From a virus, in IMG/VR virus record IMGVR_UViG_3300048446_000034, positions 1-22,320 of that record: a DNA stretch of 22,320 nucleotides, one strand, 5' to 3'. Both the position numbers and the translations under genes were made by a program. The notes under the pieces are model-generated. The model had not been told where the DNA came from and ran no database searches. It saw only the letters and a list, made by a program, of their open reading frames with translations. Positions 1 through 6,555 of the stretch are shown here, in pieces (position 1 is the first letter of the stretch; the number at the start of each line of letters is the position of its first letter).

Positions 1-1
1 A

Positions 2-868
2 GCAGCTAAGGATCTGCCCGAAAACCCAGAGGCAAAAGGCTTTGTGTTCTCTGGTGGTAAGTGGTGGATGGTTAATCCATCTGCTGAAAACAAAACGCAT
101 TTGCCTAGCGGGTACTATGAGCAGCTTCTCGGCGGTAAGAATGCTGATTGGATCAGATGCTACGCTGAAGGCAAGTACACGTTTGTACAAGAGGGGCGTC
201 CGGTCTGGCCTGAGTATGACGATGATATGATGTCGGGTGATGTTACTTATGATCCGCAATATCCCTTGCAGATCGGTGTTGACTTTGGTTTGACGCCAGC
301 CGCTATCTTTGGGCAGCGTACATCTGGTGGCGCGTGGAAGGTTCTCGATGAGCTTGTGACGTTTGACATGGGGCTTGAGAGATTTGGGCAAGAGTTACTG
401 GCTAAGATCGCCGCGAGCTTTAATAAGGCTGATGTGGTGATATGGGGTGATCCCGCCGGCAACAAGCGCGATGAGATCTATGAGGTCACTGCCTTCGATC
501 ACTTGCGCTCGATTGGTTTCAAAGCATCTCCGACTGACAGTAACGCGTTTAACGTGCGCCGTGAGGCTGCTGCTGCGCCTATGAATAGGCTGGTGGGTGG
601 CAAGCCTGGTCTAATGATAAACAAGAAATGCTTGCGGGTACGAAAGTCTTTGGCCGGTGGTTACTTCTTCAAGCGTCAATCTCTCGGCGCTGGGCAAGAG
701 CGCTTCAAGGATATGCCGGTAAAGAACGAGCATTCTCACTGCGGGGATGCGTTTGGGTATCTGATGCTGGGTGGTGGCGAGCAACGTCGATTGCGGCGTG
801 GTACATACGGCAGCAGCTTTGGCGGTGGTCAGACATTCAACGCAACAACAGACTTCGAGATCTTCTGA
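2..868 (+). CDS. Terminase large subunit, C-terminal part (truncated by window start)
   Basis: The ATPase-nuclease that cuts concatemeric DNA and drives it into the prohead. Only the C-terminal portion is present: the frame is open from base 2 and has no start, so the ATPase domain lies upstream. The visible part is the RNase H-like nuclease domain. IGVDFG (Asp at 281-283), WGDPAGN (Asp at 449-451) and the terminal HCGDAFGY (Asp at 746-748) are placed like the three metal-binding acidic residues of this fold. The downstream portal and T7-like tail genes fit a podovirus terminase. The stop TGA (866-868) overlaps the start of the next gene (TGATG), suggesting coupled translation. Family assignment is strong; the exact subfamily cannot be told without the N-terminus. 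Confidence 0.9.
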   Translation, partial: AAKDLPENPEAKGFVFSGGKWWMVNPSAENKTHLPSGYYEQLLGGKNADWIRCYAEGKYTFVQEGRPVWPEYDDDMMSGDVTYDPQYPLQIGVDFGLTPAAIFGQRTSGGAWKVLDELVTFDMGLERFGQELLAKIAASFNKADVVIWGDPAGNKRDEIYEVTAFDHLRSIGFKASPTDSNAFNVRREAAAAPMNRLVGGKPGLMINKKCLRVRKSLAGGYFFKRQSLGAGQERFKDMPVKNEHSHCGDAFGYLMLGGGEQRRLRRGTYGSSFGGGQTFNATTDFEIF

Positions 869-1347
869 TGGGATTGGTTCAGCTTCCAGAGTTCCGCATG
901 AGTTCCGACGAGCAGCTTGTTCCTCTGCGCTATGAGCATGTCGCCAGAATGCGACTGGCCGATGATAACAAAGAATACATGGAGTATATTCCCAACTACA
1001 TAGATTATATTTGGGATAACTCTGAGGATGGATGGAGCTGGGCGGGTATTGGTCGAGGCAAGGTTGTCATAGCTTTTGGCATTCGGCATATCTGGCATGG
1101 TCTAGCAGAGATGTGGCTTGTTCCCAGCAAGGACATTGGCAGTCATGCGATATCACTTGTGCGTGGCGCAAGGGCCGTAACCGATACCGCTTTGCAAGAT
1201 TATGGGGTCAGAAGGCTACAAATCTGCGTAAAAGTAGAAAATGATACCGCATTTAAGTTTGCCAAAGCACTACGTTTTGAGGTAGAAAGTGTTATGAGAA
1301 AGTTTGGCCCAGAGGGGGCTGACTACTACATGATGACGAGGTTTTAA
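868..1347 (+). CDS. GNAT-like acetyltransferase fold protein
   Basis: Predicted 159 residues. The frame is open back to 628, but the ATG at 868 overlaps the terminase stop and avoids a 240-bp overlap, so I take 868. The C-terminal half has a GNAT-like pattern: a strand AEMWLVPSKD, a helix after it, the strand RRLQICVKV, then the helix NDTAFKFAKALRFEVESV and a last strand ending DYYMMTRF, as in the acetyl-CoA binding half of N-acetyltransferases. Similar small GNAT-fold proteins occur beside structural genes of T7-like phages, where some are virion or internal proteins. The canonical R/Q-x-x-G-x-G/A loop is not obvious, so catalysis is uncertain and a structural role is possible. Substrate unknown. 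Confidence 0.65.
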   Translation: MGLVQLPEFRMSSDEQLVPLRYEHVARMRLADDNKEYMEYIPNYIDYIWDNSEDGWSWAGIGRGKVVIAFGIRHIWHGLAEMWLVPSKDIGSHAISLVRGARAVTDTALQDYGVRRLQICVKVENDTAFKFAKALRFEVESVMRKFGPEGADYYMMTRF

Positions 1348-1348
1348 C

Positions 1349-1585
1349 ATGGCGGGATTATTAGGTGGCGGTCGACGCGGCCCTACTCAGGCAGAAAAAG
1401 ATGCTCAGGCGGCTCAGGCAAGATCTGAAGAACGCGCAACAGCTCAGGAACGCACAGAGATGCAGGGCGCTCAGGCTCGTCGCCGGTTGCGCCGTACTGG
1501 TGGAATGAAATTGCTGTTCTCTCCAGCGCGTCAAGAAGGGGCGGGAGATATACCTAGAGCAACTAAACTCGGTGGTGGTCAGTAA
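1349..1585 (+). CDS. Small Gln/Ala/Arg-rich phage protein of unknown function
   Basis: 78 residues starting one base after the stop of the GNAT-like gene and sharing one base with the next gene (TAATG at 1583-1587). The N-terminus is Gly-rich (MAGLLGGGRRGP), the middle is a charged helix rich in Gln, Ala, Glu and Arg (about residues 15-48) that may form a coiled coil, and the end is basic (RRRLRRTGG then LLFSPARQ). Small proteins with a Gly-rich head and an Arg-rich C-terminal motif are common between terminase and portal in podoviruses. I know of no assigned function. The tight spacing supports translation within the head operon. Confidence 0.65.
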   Translation: MAGLLGGGRRGPTQAEKDAQAAQARSEERATAQERTEMQGAQARRRLRRTGGMKLLFSPARQEGAGDIPRATKLGGGQ

Positions 1586-1962
1586 TGAAAAGGCCAAAGG
1601 CCAGGCCATACTCCCCAACTCCAAGAATGAGTGCTGGGGCTGGGATAAAGGATACCTTTAATAAGGTTAAGGCTGATATTGGGGGTCGCCCTTTAACTGC
1701 GATTTCAATGGGAAAAATTACTGGCGAAACCGGTCAGTCTGAGGGGTCAAAAAAAGTTATGGCCGACCTTGAGCGAAAAAGCTCTGAGGATCGCAGGGAA
1801 AGAAATAGGCGAGCTTCCTCAGTAAATGATGCTGCCGCAAAAAGGCTTGCTGAGGAGAAGGCTGCCGGTCAACGCCGAAGAAAAAAGTTTGAAAAAGAAA
1901 AGGGTGAAAAAACCAAAAAGAGAAGGGCATTACTGCTTAATATAGAGAAGGCAAAAAAATGA
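1585..1962 (+). CDS. Small highly basic protein, possible -1 frameshift donor
   Basis: 125 residues, not recognised. The second half is a very charged, probably helical Lys/Arg/Glu segment (about residues 55-125) with runs such as RRRKKFEKEKGEKTKKRR, suggesting nucleic-acid or capsid-lining contacts. The start ATG at 1585 overlaps the previous stop. Its last codons are GCA AAA AAA followed by TGA (1951-1962). The seven A residues at 1953-1959 form an A AAA AAA slippery heptamer, and slipping back one base there would enter the frame of the 42-residue gene at 1959, giving a 167-residue fusion. That the gene is real rests on operon packing and composition. The frameshift is a hypothesis. Confidence 0.6.
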   Translation: MKRPKARPYSPTPRMSAGAGIKDTFNKVKADIGGRPLTAISMGKITGETGQSEGSKKVMADLERKSSEDRRERNRRASSVNDAAAKRLAEEKAAGQRRRKKFEKEKGEKTKKRRALLLNIEKAKK

Positions 1963-2087
1963 CACGTATTAGAGATTTTCAAAAAGTCTATGATGTAAAG
2001 AAAGCTGCTAAGGCTCCAGCCAAAGAAGAAAAGGCTGCTGCTGAAAAGCCAGCAAAGAAAGCTCCAGCAAAAAAGAAGGCGAAGTAA
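1959..2087 (+). CDS. 42-residue Lys/Ala/Pro-rich basic peptide (histone-tail-like composition)
   Basis: A short gene starting at an ATG that overlaps the previous stop (ATGA at 1959-1962) and ending at TAA 2085-2087, directly abutting the ATG of the next gene. A purine-rich AGAAGG at 1945-1950 lies 8 bases before the ATG and can serve as ribosome binding site. The product begins MTRIRDFQKVYDVKK and ends in a low-complexity tail with repeated KAPAK/KPAKK motifs, as in histone H1 tails and other DNA-compacting proteins. It may be an independent DNA-binding peptide, or a C-terminal extension of the preceding protein reached by -1 frameshifting. Function is inferred from composition only. Confidence 0.55.
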   Translation: MTRIRDFQKVYDVKKAAKAPAKEEKAAAEKPAKKAPAKKKAK

Positions 2088-2393
2088 ATGGCTGTTTTAT
2101 CAAAAGATACTGGTTTGGTTACAGCAGCGTTGACTGCTCAAAACACATTCACCGATTGGATTTACTCCACAAAAGAGTTCAATCTATCAATCTCTGGTAC
2201 GTTTGTAGGCACGATCACAGTGCAGCGGGCTTTCGATACGGCTAGTCCAGATGCCGATGCGCGTGATGTTGATACGTTTACTGCTCCGATTGAAACCTAT
2301 GGCTTTGAGCCATCTGGCGTTGCATTGTATCGCGCTGGCTTCAAGACTGGTGAATTTACAAGCGGAACGGCAAATATTCGCATTGGCCGGTAG
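2088..2393 (+). CDS. Small beta-rich phage structural protein, unknown function
   Basis: 101 residues, with its ATG immediately after the preceding TAA. Alternating hydrophobic pattern and high Thr/Ser/Gly content (FNLSISGTFVGTITVQRAF, then DVDTFTAPIETYGFEPSG) indicate a compact beta-sandwich; the end, RAGFKTGEFTSGTANIRIGR, looks like a final hairpin. I recognise the general type: small beta proteins encoded next to portal or capsid genes in many podoviruses, presumably head or decoration components. I cannot give a specific role. No signal peptide or membrane segment. Confidence 0.65.
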   Translation: MAVLSKDTGLVTAALTAQNTFTDWIYSTKEFNLSISGTFVGTITVQRAFDTASPDADARDVDTFTAPIETYGFEPSGVALYRAGFKTGEFTSGTANIRIGR

Positions 2394-2402
2394 GAGGCCA
2401 GT

Positions 2403-2657
2403 ATGGTTGCTAAGAGATTTCAAAGCGCAGAGGGCGGCTTGAACGAAGCTGGTCGCAAGAGGTTTGGAATGGGCCGCAAGTTAACATCAGGAACAAACCC
2501 AAGGCGCGTTAGTTTTGCTGCGCGCTTTGCCGGCATGAAAGGCCCAATGAAAGACGAGAAGGGTCGGCCTACTCGCAAGGCATTGGCTCTCAAGGCATGG
2601 GGGTTTGGATCTGTTGAGGCTGCTCGCAACTTTGCCCAGCGGAATAAAAAAGGATAA
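2403..2657 (+). CDS. Small basic phage protein, DUF6321-like
   Basis: 84 residues with an excellent ribosome site: TAGGAGG at 2391-2397 also contains the stop of the previous gene. The product is strongly basic. Its core LNEAGRKRF, then SFAARFAGMKGPMKDEKGRP, then TRKALALKAWGFG matches my memory of the DUF6321 type of small phage protein, in which a LNEAGR start, an SF-x-ARM-x-GM-x-GPM middle and a KALALRxW end are conserved. No function is established for that family. Arg/Lys density suggests nucleic-acid contact. Its position just before the portal gene suggests a packaging or head role, which is inference. Confidence 0.7.
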   Translation: MVAKRFQSAEGGLNEAGRKRFGMGRKLTSGTNPRRVSFAARFAGMKGPMKDEKGRPTRKALALKAWGFGSVEAARNFAQRNKKG

Positions 2658-2661
2658 TTAA

Positions 2662-4224
2662 ATGGCTCGGCTGAATGTAAGAGATATTATTGAACGTGAG
2701 GCCAAAGCTCAGGCTCGCAAGGATGAATGGCGCTCGATCTATGAGGATTGCTATGAGTTCGCTCTACCGCAAAGAAACCTATACTCAGGTTATTATGAGG
2801 GCGGTGTAGCTGGCAAAGGCAAGATGTCTAGGGTCTTTGACTCTACCGCCATACACGCCACCCAGCGCTTTGCTAATCGCATACAAGCTGGTTTGTTTCC
2901 TCCGCAAAAGGAATGGTGTCGCCTAGAAGCTGGCTCTGGGATACCGGAACAGCAGCAGCCCCAAGCTCAGGCTGCTCTGGATGCTTATACGACCCGTATG
3001 TTTGAGGTTATGCGTCAGACTAACTTTGATCTGGCTATGGGTGAGTTCCTGCTGGATCTTTGCGTAGGTACTGCCGTAATGATGGTGACGCCTGGTGATG
3101 AGGCAACGCCTATCCGCTTTACGCCTATCCCTCAGTATCTCGTCGCTATCGAGGAAGGCACATTCGGAAACGTCGATAACGTCTATCGTAAGCTGCGTAT
3201 GAAGGCTGAAACGATACCGCAAGAGTTTCCTGATGCTGAGATAACTACAGAACTTGCCGAAGCGATAGCACAATCACCATCTAAAGAGATCGATCTTATG
3301 GATGCTGTGATATATGACTATGAGCGCGCTATGTATTGCTATCACGTTATTTGGCCAGCCAAACGGCAAGAGCTTGTATATCGCACAATGAAATCATCTC
3401 CGTTCATCGTCGCTCGCTATATGAAGGTGGCCGGTGAGATCTATGGCCGTGGCCCATTAGTTACAGCTATCTCTGACATCAAAACCCTTAACAAAACTGT
3501 TGAGCTGGTTCTCAAGAATGCCTCTCTGGCAATCGCTGGTGTATATACAGCGGCAGATGATGGCGTTCTCAATCCACAGAATATCAAAATACAGCCTGGT
3601 TCGGTCATCGGTGTCGCTCGTAACGGTGGCCCTCAGGGTGCGTCACTGGCTCCTCTCCCTAGAGCCGGTGACTTTAATGTCAGCCAGATCGTGATGAATG
3701 ATCTGCGTATGAACGTGAAGAAGATCCTGATGGATGACACGTTGCCGCCTGATAATATGTCTGCTCGATCAGCAACAGAGATTGCAGAAAGATCGCGTGA
3801 ACTGGCTACAAACTTAGGCTCTGCCTTTGGCCGGTTGATAGACGAGACAATGGTGCCGATTGTATCGCGCATTCTGTTTATCATGGATCAGCAAGGCTTC
3901 ATCGATCTGCCCCTGAAGGTAAACGGCGTTGAAGTTAAGGTTACGCCGGTTGCTCCTCTGGCTCAGGCTCAGAAGCTACAAGAGGTAAACGACATTGTGC
4001 AGTTTATGCAGATCGCCAATGCTCTCGGCCCACAGGGTCAAGCGGCTCTGTCTATACCGCGCATAACACAATTCATCGCAAGCAAGATGAACATAAACCA
4101 AGAACTGCTTACCACACCGGAAGAGCAGCAAATGATGATGGAACAGATGCAGCAAGCAATGATGGCAGAACAAGGCCCACCCGCTGCAACTGATGGTGGG
4201 GCCACAATGGAGGCAATGCAATGA
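2662..4224 (+). CDS. Portal protein (podovirus head-tail connector)
   Basis: 520 residues, the usual length for T7-type connector proteins. It forms the dodecameric ring at the packaging vertex, binding terminase during packaging and the tail adaptor afterwards. The N-terminus (RKDEWRSIYEDCYEFALPQR, then RVFDSTAIHATQRFANRIQ and GLFPPQKEWCRLEAG, residues 20-95) is characteristic of the Head-tail_con family. Further landmarks are PQYLVAIEEG and the stem/crown part with DTLPPDNMSARSATEI near residue 365. The C-terminus is low complexity (Gln/Met-rich, about residues 487-505). AAGGAT upstream at 2651-2656 serves as ribosome site. The stop overlaps the next gene (ATGA at 4221-4224). Confidence 0.93.
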   Translation: MARLNVRDIIEREAKAQARKDEWRSIYEDCYEFALPQRNLYSGYYEGGVAGKGKMSRVFDSTAIHATQRFANRIQAGLFPPQKEWCRLEAGSGIPEQQQPQAQAALDAYTTRMFEVMRQTNFDLAMGEFLLDLCVGTAVMMVTPGDEATPIRFTPIPQYLVAIEEGTFGNVDNVYRKLRMKAETIPQEFPDAEITTELAEAIAQSPSKEIDLMDAVIYDYERAMYCYHVIWPAKRQELVYRTMKSSPFIVARYMKVAGEIYGRGPLVTAISDIKTLNKTVELVLKNASLAIAGVYTAADDGVLNPQNIKIQPGSVIGVARNGGPQGASLAPLPRAGDFNVSQIVMNDLRMNVKKILMDDTLPPDNMSARSATEIAERSRELATNLGSAFGRLIDETMVPIVSRILFIMDQQGFIDLPLKVNGVEVKVTPVAPLAQAQKLQEVNDIVQFMQIANALGPQGQAALSIPRITQFIASKMNINQELLTTPEEQQMMMEQMQQAMMAEQGPPAATDGGATMEAMQ

Positions 4225-4478
4225 GTTCACCCGAAGGCTGGGAAGGATTAACCCAAGCTGTGAGTGAAGCGCCAAGAGCCGACGATATAGACATCCTATA
4301 TGGTAAGGTTTTCAAGAGTTCTGAGGGGCAGAAGGTTCTAAGCCATTTGCGCAGCGTTACGATTGAGCAACCGACTTGGCACCCTGGAGAAGATGCGAGC
4401 TTTGGTTATGCTAGGACAGGAATGGCAGAGATTGTTCGTATGATTGAAAAAAGAATAGGAAGGTCAAACAATGGCTGA
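4221..4478 (+). CDS. Bbp19-like small phage protein
   Basis: 85 residues, translationally coupled to the portal by a 4-base ATGA overlap and overlapping the scaffold gene by 8 bases. The pattern DILYGKVFKSSEGQKVLSHL, then an aromatic TWHPGEDASFGYARTGM and a final helix VRMIEKRIGR fits the Bbp19 type of small phage proteins (VF-x-T/S-x-x-G-x-x-VL-x-x-L, then an F-x-x-G/TG-x-x-x-x-V-x-x-I helix), which lie between portal and scaffold or capsid genes. No enzymatic motif. The role in head assembly is inferred from position. Confidence 0.65.
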   Translation: MSSPEGWEGLTQAVSEAPRADDIDILYGKVFKSSEGQKVLSHLRSVTIEQPTWHPGEDASFGYARTGMAEIVRMIEKRIGRSNNG

Positions 4479-5241
4479 AGAAGCGGCAGCAGTAGAAGCG
4501 GATGCAGATGCACCGATGATTAACGTATCGGAACCGGAGGCTCCCCAAGAGGATGCACCCATTCCGGTTCACGAACAGCCACAGGAGGAGATGCAGTCAT
4601 CTGATGATGACGATGGGCCACTAGAGCGCCCTGAGTATTACCCTGCAAAGTTTTGGGATGAGGATGGCCCTGATGTTGAAAAGCTGGCAAAAAGTTACGC
4701 GGAGCTGGAAAAGAAGTTTAAGTCGGGCAAGCATAAAGCACCGGAGCAGTATGATATATCTTCATTGGCGGATCAGGGTTTGGACGCTGACGATCCGACT
4801 GTCTCCGTATATCAGGACTGGGCTAAGGAAAACGGGATTAGCCAGGATGCTTTTGAGGATCTTGCTGGTCGCGTCTTATCTATGGCGAAAGATGAGCAAG
4901 AGAGTGTCCAGTACGATCAACGCGCTGAAATGGAGAAGCTAGGCTCTAACGCCTCTGAGAAGATCCAGATGACTGAGCGCATCTTGCAGAAGGCACCTCT
5001 CAACAACTCTGAGCGTGAAGCGATAGCATATTCTCTGAACAATGCCGACTCGATCAATGCGTTCTTAAAGTATCATCAGGCCATTACGAATGAGAACATT
5101 CCGATCAAGCCTGTGGTCGAGCAGCAAGACTTTACTAGGGAAGATCTTGAGTCGGCAATCGCAGATCCTCGCTGGAAAACTGATGCCGCTTGGCGCACAA
5201 AAATGGAACGTCAATGGTTCCAATCTCAGCAAAGAGCCTAA
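4471..5241 (+). CDS. Capsid assembly scaffolding protein
   Basis: 256 residues between portal and major capsid protein, the standard position for a T7 gp9-like scaffold. The first 50 residues are acidic, Pro/Glu/Asp-rich and probably disordered. Then comes PAKFWDEDGPDVEKLAKSYA-ELEKKF, the typical scaffold element, followed by long helices and a C-terminal block ending RWKTDAAWRTKMERQWFQ, likely the capsid-binding helix-turn-helix. Scaffolds fill the prohead and leave before or during packaging. The start ATG at 4471 overlaps the previous gene by 8 bases, with AGGAAGG at 4457-4463 as ribosome site. No protease gene is seen here, so scaffold removal is probably by exit and not digestion. Confidence 0.87.
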   Translation: MAEEAAAVEADADAPMINVSEPEAPQEDAPIPVHEQPQEEMQSSDDDDGPLERPEYYPAKFWDEDGPDVEKLAKSYAELEKKFKSGKHKAPEQYDISSLADQGLDADDPTVSVYQDWAKENGISQDAFEDLAGRVLSMAKDEQESVQYDQRAEMEKLGSNASEKIQMTERILQKAPLNNSEREAIAYSLNNADSINAFLKYHQAITNENIPIKPVVEQQDFTREDLESAIADPRWKTDAAWRTKMERQWFQSQQRA

Positions 5242-5245
5242 ACTC

Positions 5246-5274
5246 TTGCAATAAGTATCGCTTGCGTGTATTTT
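5246..5274 (+). promoter_or_regulatory. Weak sigma70-like promoter candidate before capsid gene
   Basis: TTGCAA at 5246-5251 and TATTTT at 5269-5274 are separated by exactly 17 bases, each matching four of six consensus positions. It lies in the only large gap of the head module, where extra capsid transcription would be useful. It overlaps the left arm of the long stem at 5258-5351, so a transcript starting near 5281 would lack that arm; the two readings compete. Evidence is limited to spacing and partial matches. Confidence 0.25.
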
Positions 5275-5351
5275 GGCCTTAACGGCTAACCGCGCACCGG
5301 CCCGTTAGATGTAGTATTCTACTGGCTGGCGCGGCCATAACGCGCAAGCGA
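5258..5351 (+). promoter_or_regulatory. Candidate multi-branched structured RNA in capsid leader
   Basis: A 94-nt element between scaffold and capsid genes. Closing stem: 5258-5269 pairs with 5340-5351, 12 bp with one G-U and no mismatch (9-bp core TCGCTTGCG / CGCAAGCGA). After a small asymmetric loop, TGGCC 5274-5278 pairs with GGCCA 5333-5337. Inside are two hairpins: TAACGG 5280-5285 with CCGTTA 5302-5307, extended by CCG/CGG at 5290-5292/5298-5300, and GTAG 5311-5314 with CTAC 5319-5322 around a TATT loop. Two smaller hairpins follow (CCGA/TCGG 5356-5366; AACG/CGTT 5369-5380) before the capsid ribosome site. There is no T-tract, so it is not a simple terminator. It could be an RNase III-type processing or stability element, or a translational control element. 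Confidence 0.6.
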
Positions 5352-5395
5352 CCGCCCGAACCTCGGATAACGGAAGCGTTTTGTTGAAACCCACT

Positions 5396-5402
5396 AGGAG
5401 GT
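5396..5402 (+). promoter_or_regulatory. Strong ribosome binding site of the capsid gene
   Basis: AGGAGGT, a perfect 7-base match to the anti-Shine-Dalgarno, 7 bases before the capsid ATG at 5410. It is among the strongest in the window and lies just downstream of the structured leader, consistent with the high output needed for the major capsid protein. It fixes the capsid start at 5410. Confidence 0.85.
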
Positions 5403-5409
5403 ATCTGCA

Positions 5410-6249
5410 ATGGCGCAGAACGTCACTACGGCGTTTGTTGATCTTTTCGACTCTGAGGTCAAACAAGCGTATCAAGCCGAATCGCTGCTTCGCGGCACGA
5501 TGCGGACACGCAGCGGAGTAGCTGGAAACACTGTAAAGTTCCCCACAATCGGGAAAGGTGTTGCTACACTTCGCGTTCCACAAACTGATGTCACACCACT
5601 GAACGTGACCTATGGTCAGGTAACTGCAACGATGGAAGATTACATCGCGGCAGAATATTCAGACATCTTCCAGCAATCGCACATTAACTTTGATGAGCGC
5701 TCTGAGCTGGTTCAAGTCGTATCTAAATCTATCGCTCGTCGTATGGATCAGATTATGATTGATGCTTTGAATGCTGCTACTGGCACATCAGCTGTTGCTA
5801 CAACAGTTGGCCCAGGTGGTAACACTGACATGAACATCGAGAAGCTACGCGCAACAGCAAAAGCTCTTAACGAGAAGAACGTACCATCTGAAGGTCGTTA
5901 CTTGTTGATGCACGCAACACAGCTCGATTCATTGCTCGGTGAACAAGAGATCACAAGCCAAGACTTTGCTGCGGTAAAAGCTCTTGTGCAAGGTGAGATC
6001 AACACGTTCATGGGCTTTAACATTTTGACAATGGGTGATCGTGACGAAGGTGGTATTCCTAAGCCTTCAACTCGTACCTGTTTTGCTTGGCACAAAGATT
6101 CAATGGGCTACGCTGAGTCAATGGCGCAAAAAACTGAAGTAAACTATGTCCCTGAAAAGACATCGTTCTTGGTTAGCTCCATGTTCTCTGCTGGTTCCGT
6201 TTCAATCGACGGCGAAGGCATTGTCAAAATCGCTTGTACTGAAGCATAA
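5410..6249 (+). CDS. Major capsid protein
   Basis: 279 residues with a perfect Shine-Dalgarno, directly after the scaffold. The sequence shows the expected HK97-fold features of podovirus capsids lacking a delta domain: an N-terminal arm, then GNTVKFPTIGKGVATLRVPQ (E-loop/strand region, about residues 39-60), the long spine helix around DERSELVQVVSKSIARRMDQ with IMIDALNAAT (about 96-124), the A-domain helix NIEKLRATAKALNEKNVP, then the RYLLMHATQLDSLL strand-helix and a C-terminal strand pair. A small gene coupled downstream (6262) may be an accessory head protein. The identification rests on context and overall pattern. The length is shorter than T7 gp10A, and I see no slippery site producing a long minor form. 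Confidence 0.88.
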   Translation: MAQNVTTAFVDLFDSEVKQAYQAESLLRGTMRTRSGVAGNTVKFPTIGKGVATLRVPQTDVTPLNVTYGQVTATMEDYIAAEYSDIFQQSHINFDERSELVQVVSKSIARRMDQIMIDALNAATGTSAVATTVGPGGNTDMNIEKLRATAKALNEKNVPSEGRYLLMHATQLDSLLGEQEITSQDFAAVKALVQGEINTFMGFNILTMGDRDEGGIPKPSTRTCFAWHKDSMGYAESMAQKTEVNYVPEKTSFLVSSMFSAGSVSIDGEGIVKIACTEA

Positions 6250-6261
6250 GGAGAGTAGACA

Positions 6262-6507
6262 ATGGCATTCGCATCTGCAAACTGGTCAACTGTTGCTGCA
6301 TCAAAGAGCGGAAACGCTCCAGCGATGTATACTTACAGCTCATCCGCTGATAATTTGGCAACTGTTAAAGGCTCTGGTTACTTCAACACAGTTCAAGCGC
6401 TTATCACAACTGGTGATGCCCTTTGGGTCGTTGCCAGTGATAGCCAAGCGTTGTGTAAGTTAATCAATACCAGTGGCGTTATAACCGTCACTGACTTGAC
6501 TACCTAA
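6262..6507 (+). CDS. Small head-associated protein (possible decoration or head fibre component)
   Basis: 81 residues, 12 bases after the capsid stop with AAGGAG (6248-6253) as ribosome site. Composition is Ser/Ala/Thr-rich and beta-prone. The core SSADNLATVKGSGYFNTVQALITTGDALWVVASDSQALCKLI matches a pattern I recognise in small proteins next to capsid genes of many phages (GSGYFN-x-x-x-x-x-L-x-x-GD followed by a strand and a short C-terminal hairpin). No enzymatic motif. It ends in a tandem stop TAATAA and is followed by the hairpin at 6515-6532, so it is the last gene of the capsid transcript segment. Decoration function is inference. Confidence 0.65.
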   Translation: MAFASANWSTVAASKSGNAPAMYTYSSSADNLATVKGSGYFNTVQALITTGDALWVVASDSQALCKLINTSGVITVTDLTT

Positions 6508-6514
6508 TAAGGTT

Positions 6515-6532
6515 GGGGCGGTTCGCCGCCCC
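6515..6532 (+). terminator. GC-rich hairpin with TTCG loop after the head genes
   Basis: GGGGCGG (6515-6521), loop TTCG (6522-6525), CCGCCCC (6526-6532): a perfect 7-bp G/C stem. It is followed by TTCCCC, not a true T-run, so it is a weak intrinsic terminator or a 3'-end stabiliser that partly separates capsid mRNA from tail mRNA. It sits 8 bases after the TAATAA stop and before the next ribosome site AGGAGG (6545-6550). Confidence 0.6.
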
Positions 6533-6555
6533 TTCCCCACTAACAGGAGGGCAAT

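Noticed and set aside
628-867. Upstream extension of the GNAT-like frame to 628
   Set aside because: It would overlap the terminase by 240 bp, its translation is Trp/Arg-rich and unlike the fold, and the TGATG junction at 866-870 gives a natural start.
1748-1754. Another seven-A run inside the 125-residue gene
   Set aside because: It lies in frame as TCA AAA AAA GTT, far from the stop and with no evidence that a shifted product would be useful.
5258-5351. Known self-cleaving ribozyme (hammerhead, twister, HDV-like) in the capsid leader
   Set aside because: No CUGANGA/GAAA hammerhead core, and I could not place twister or HDV conserved loops in the helices.
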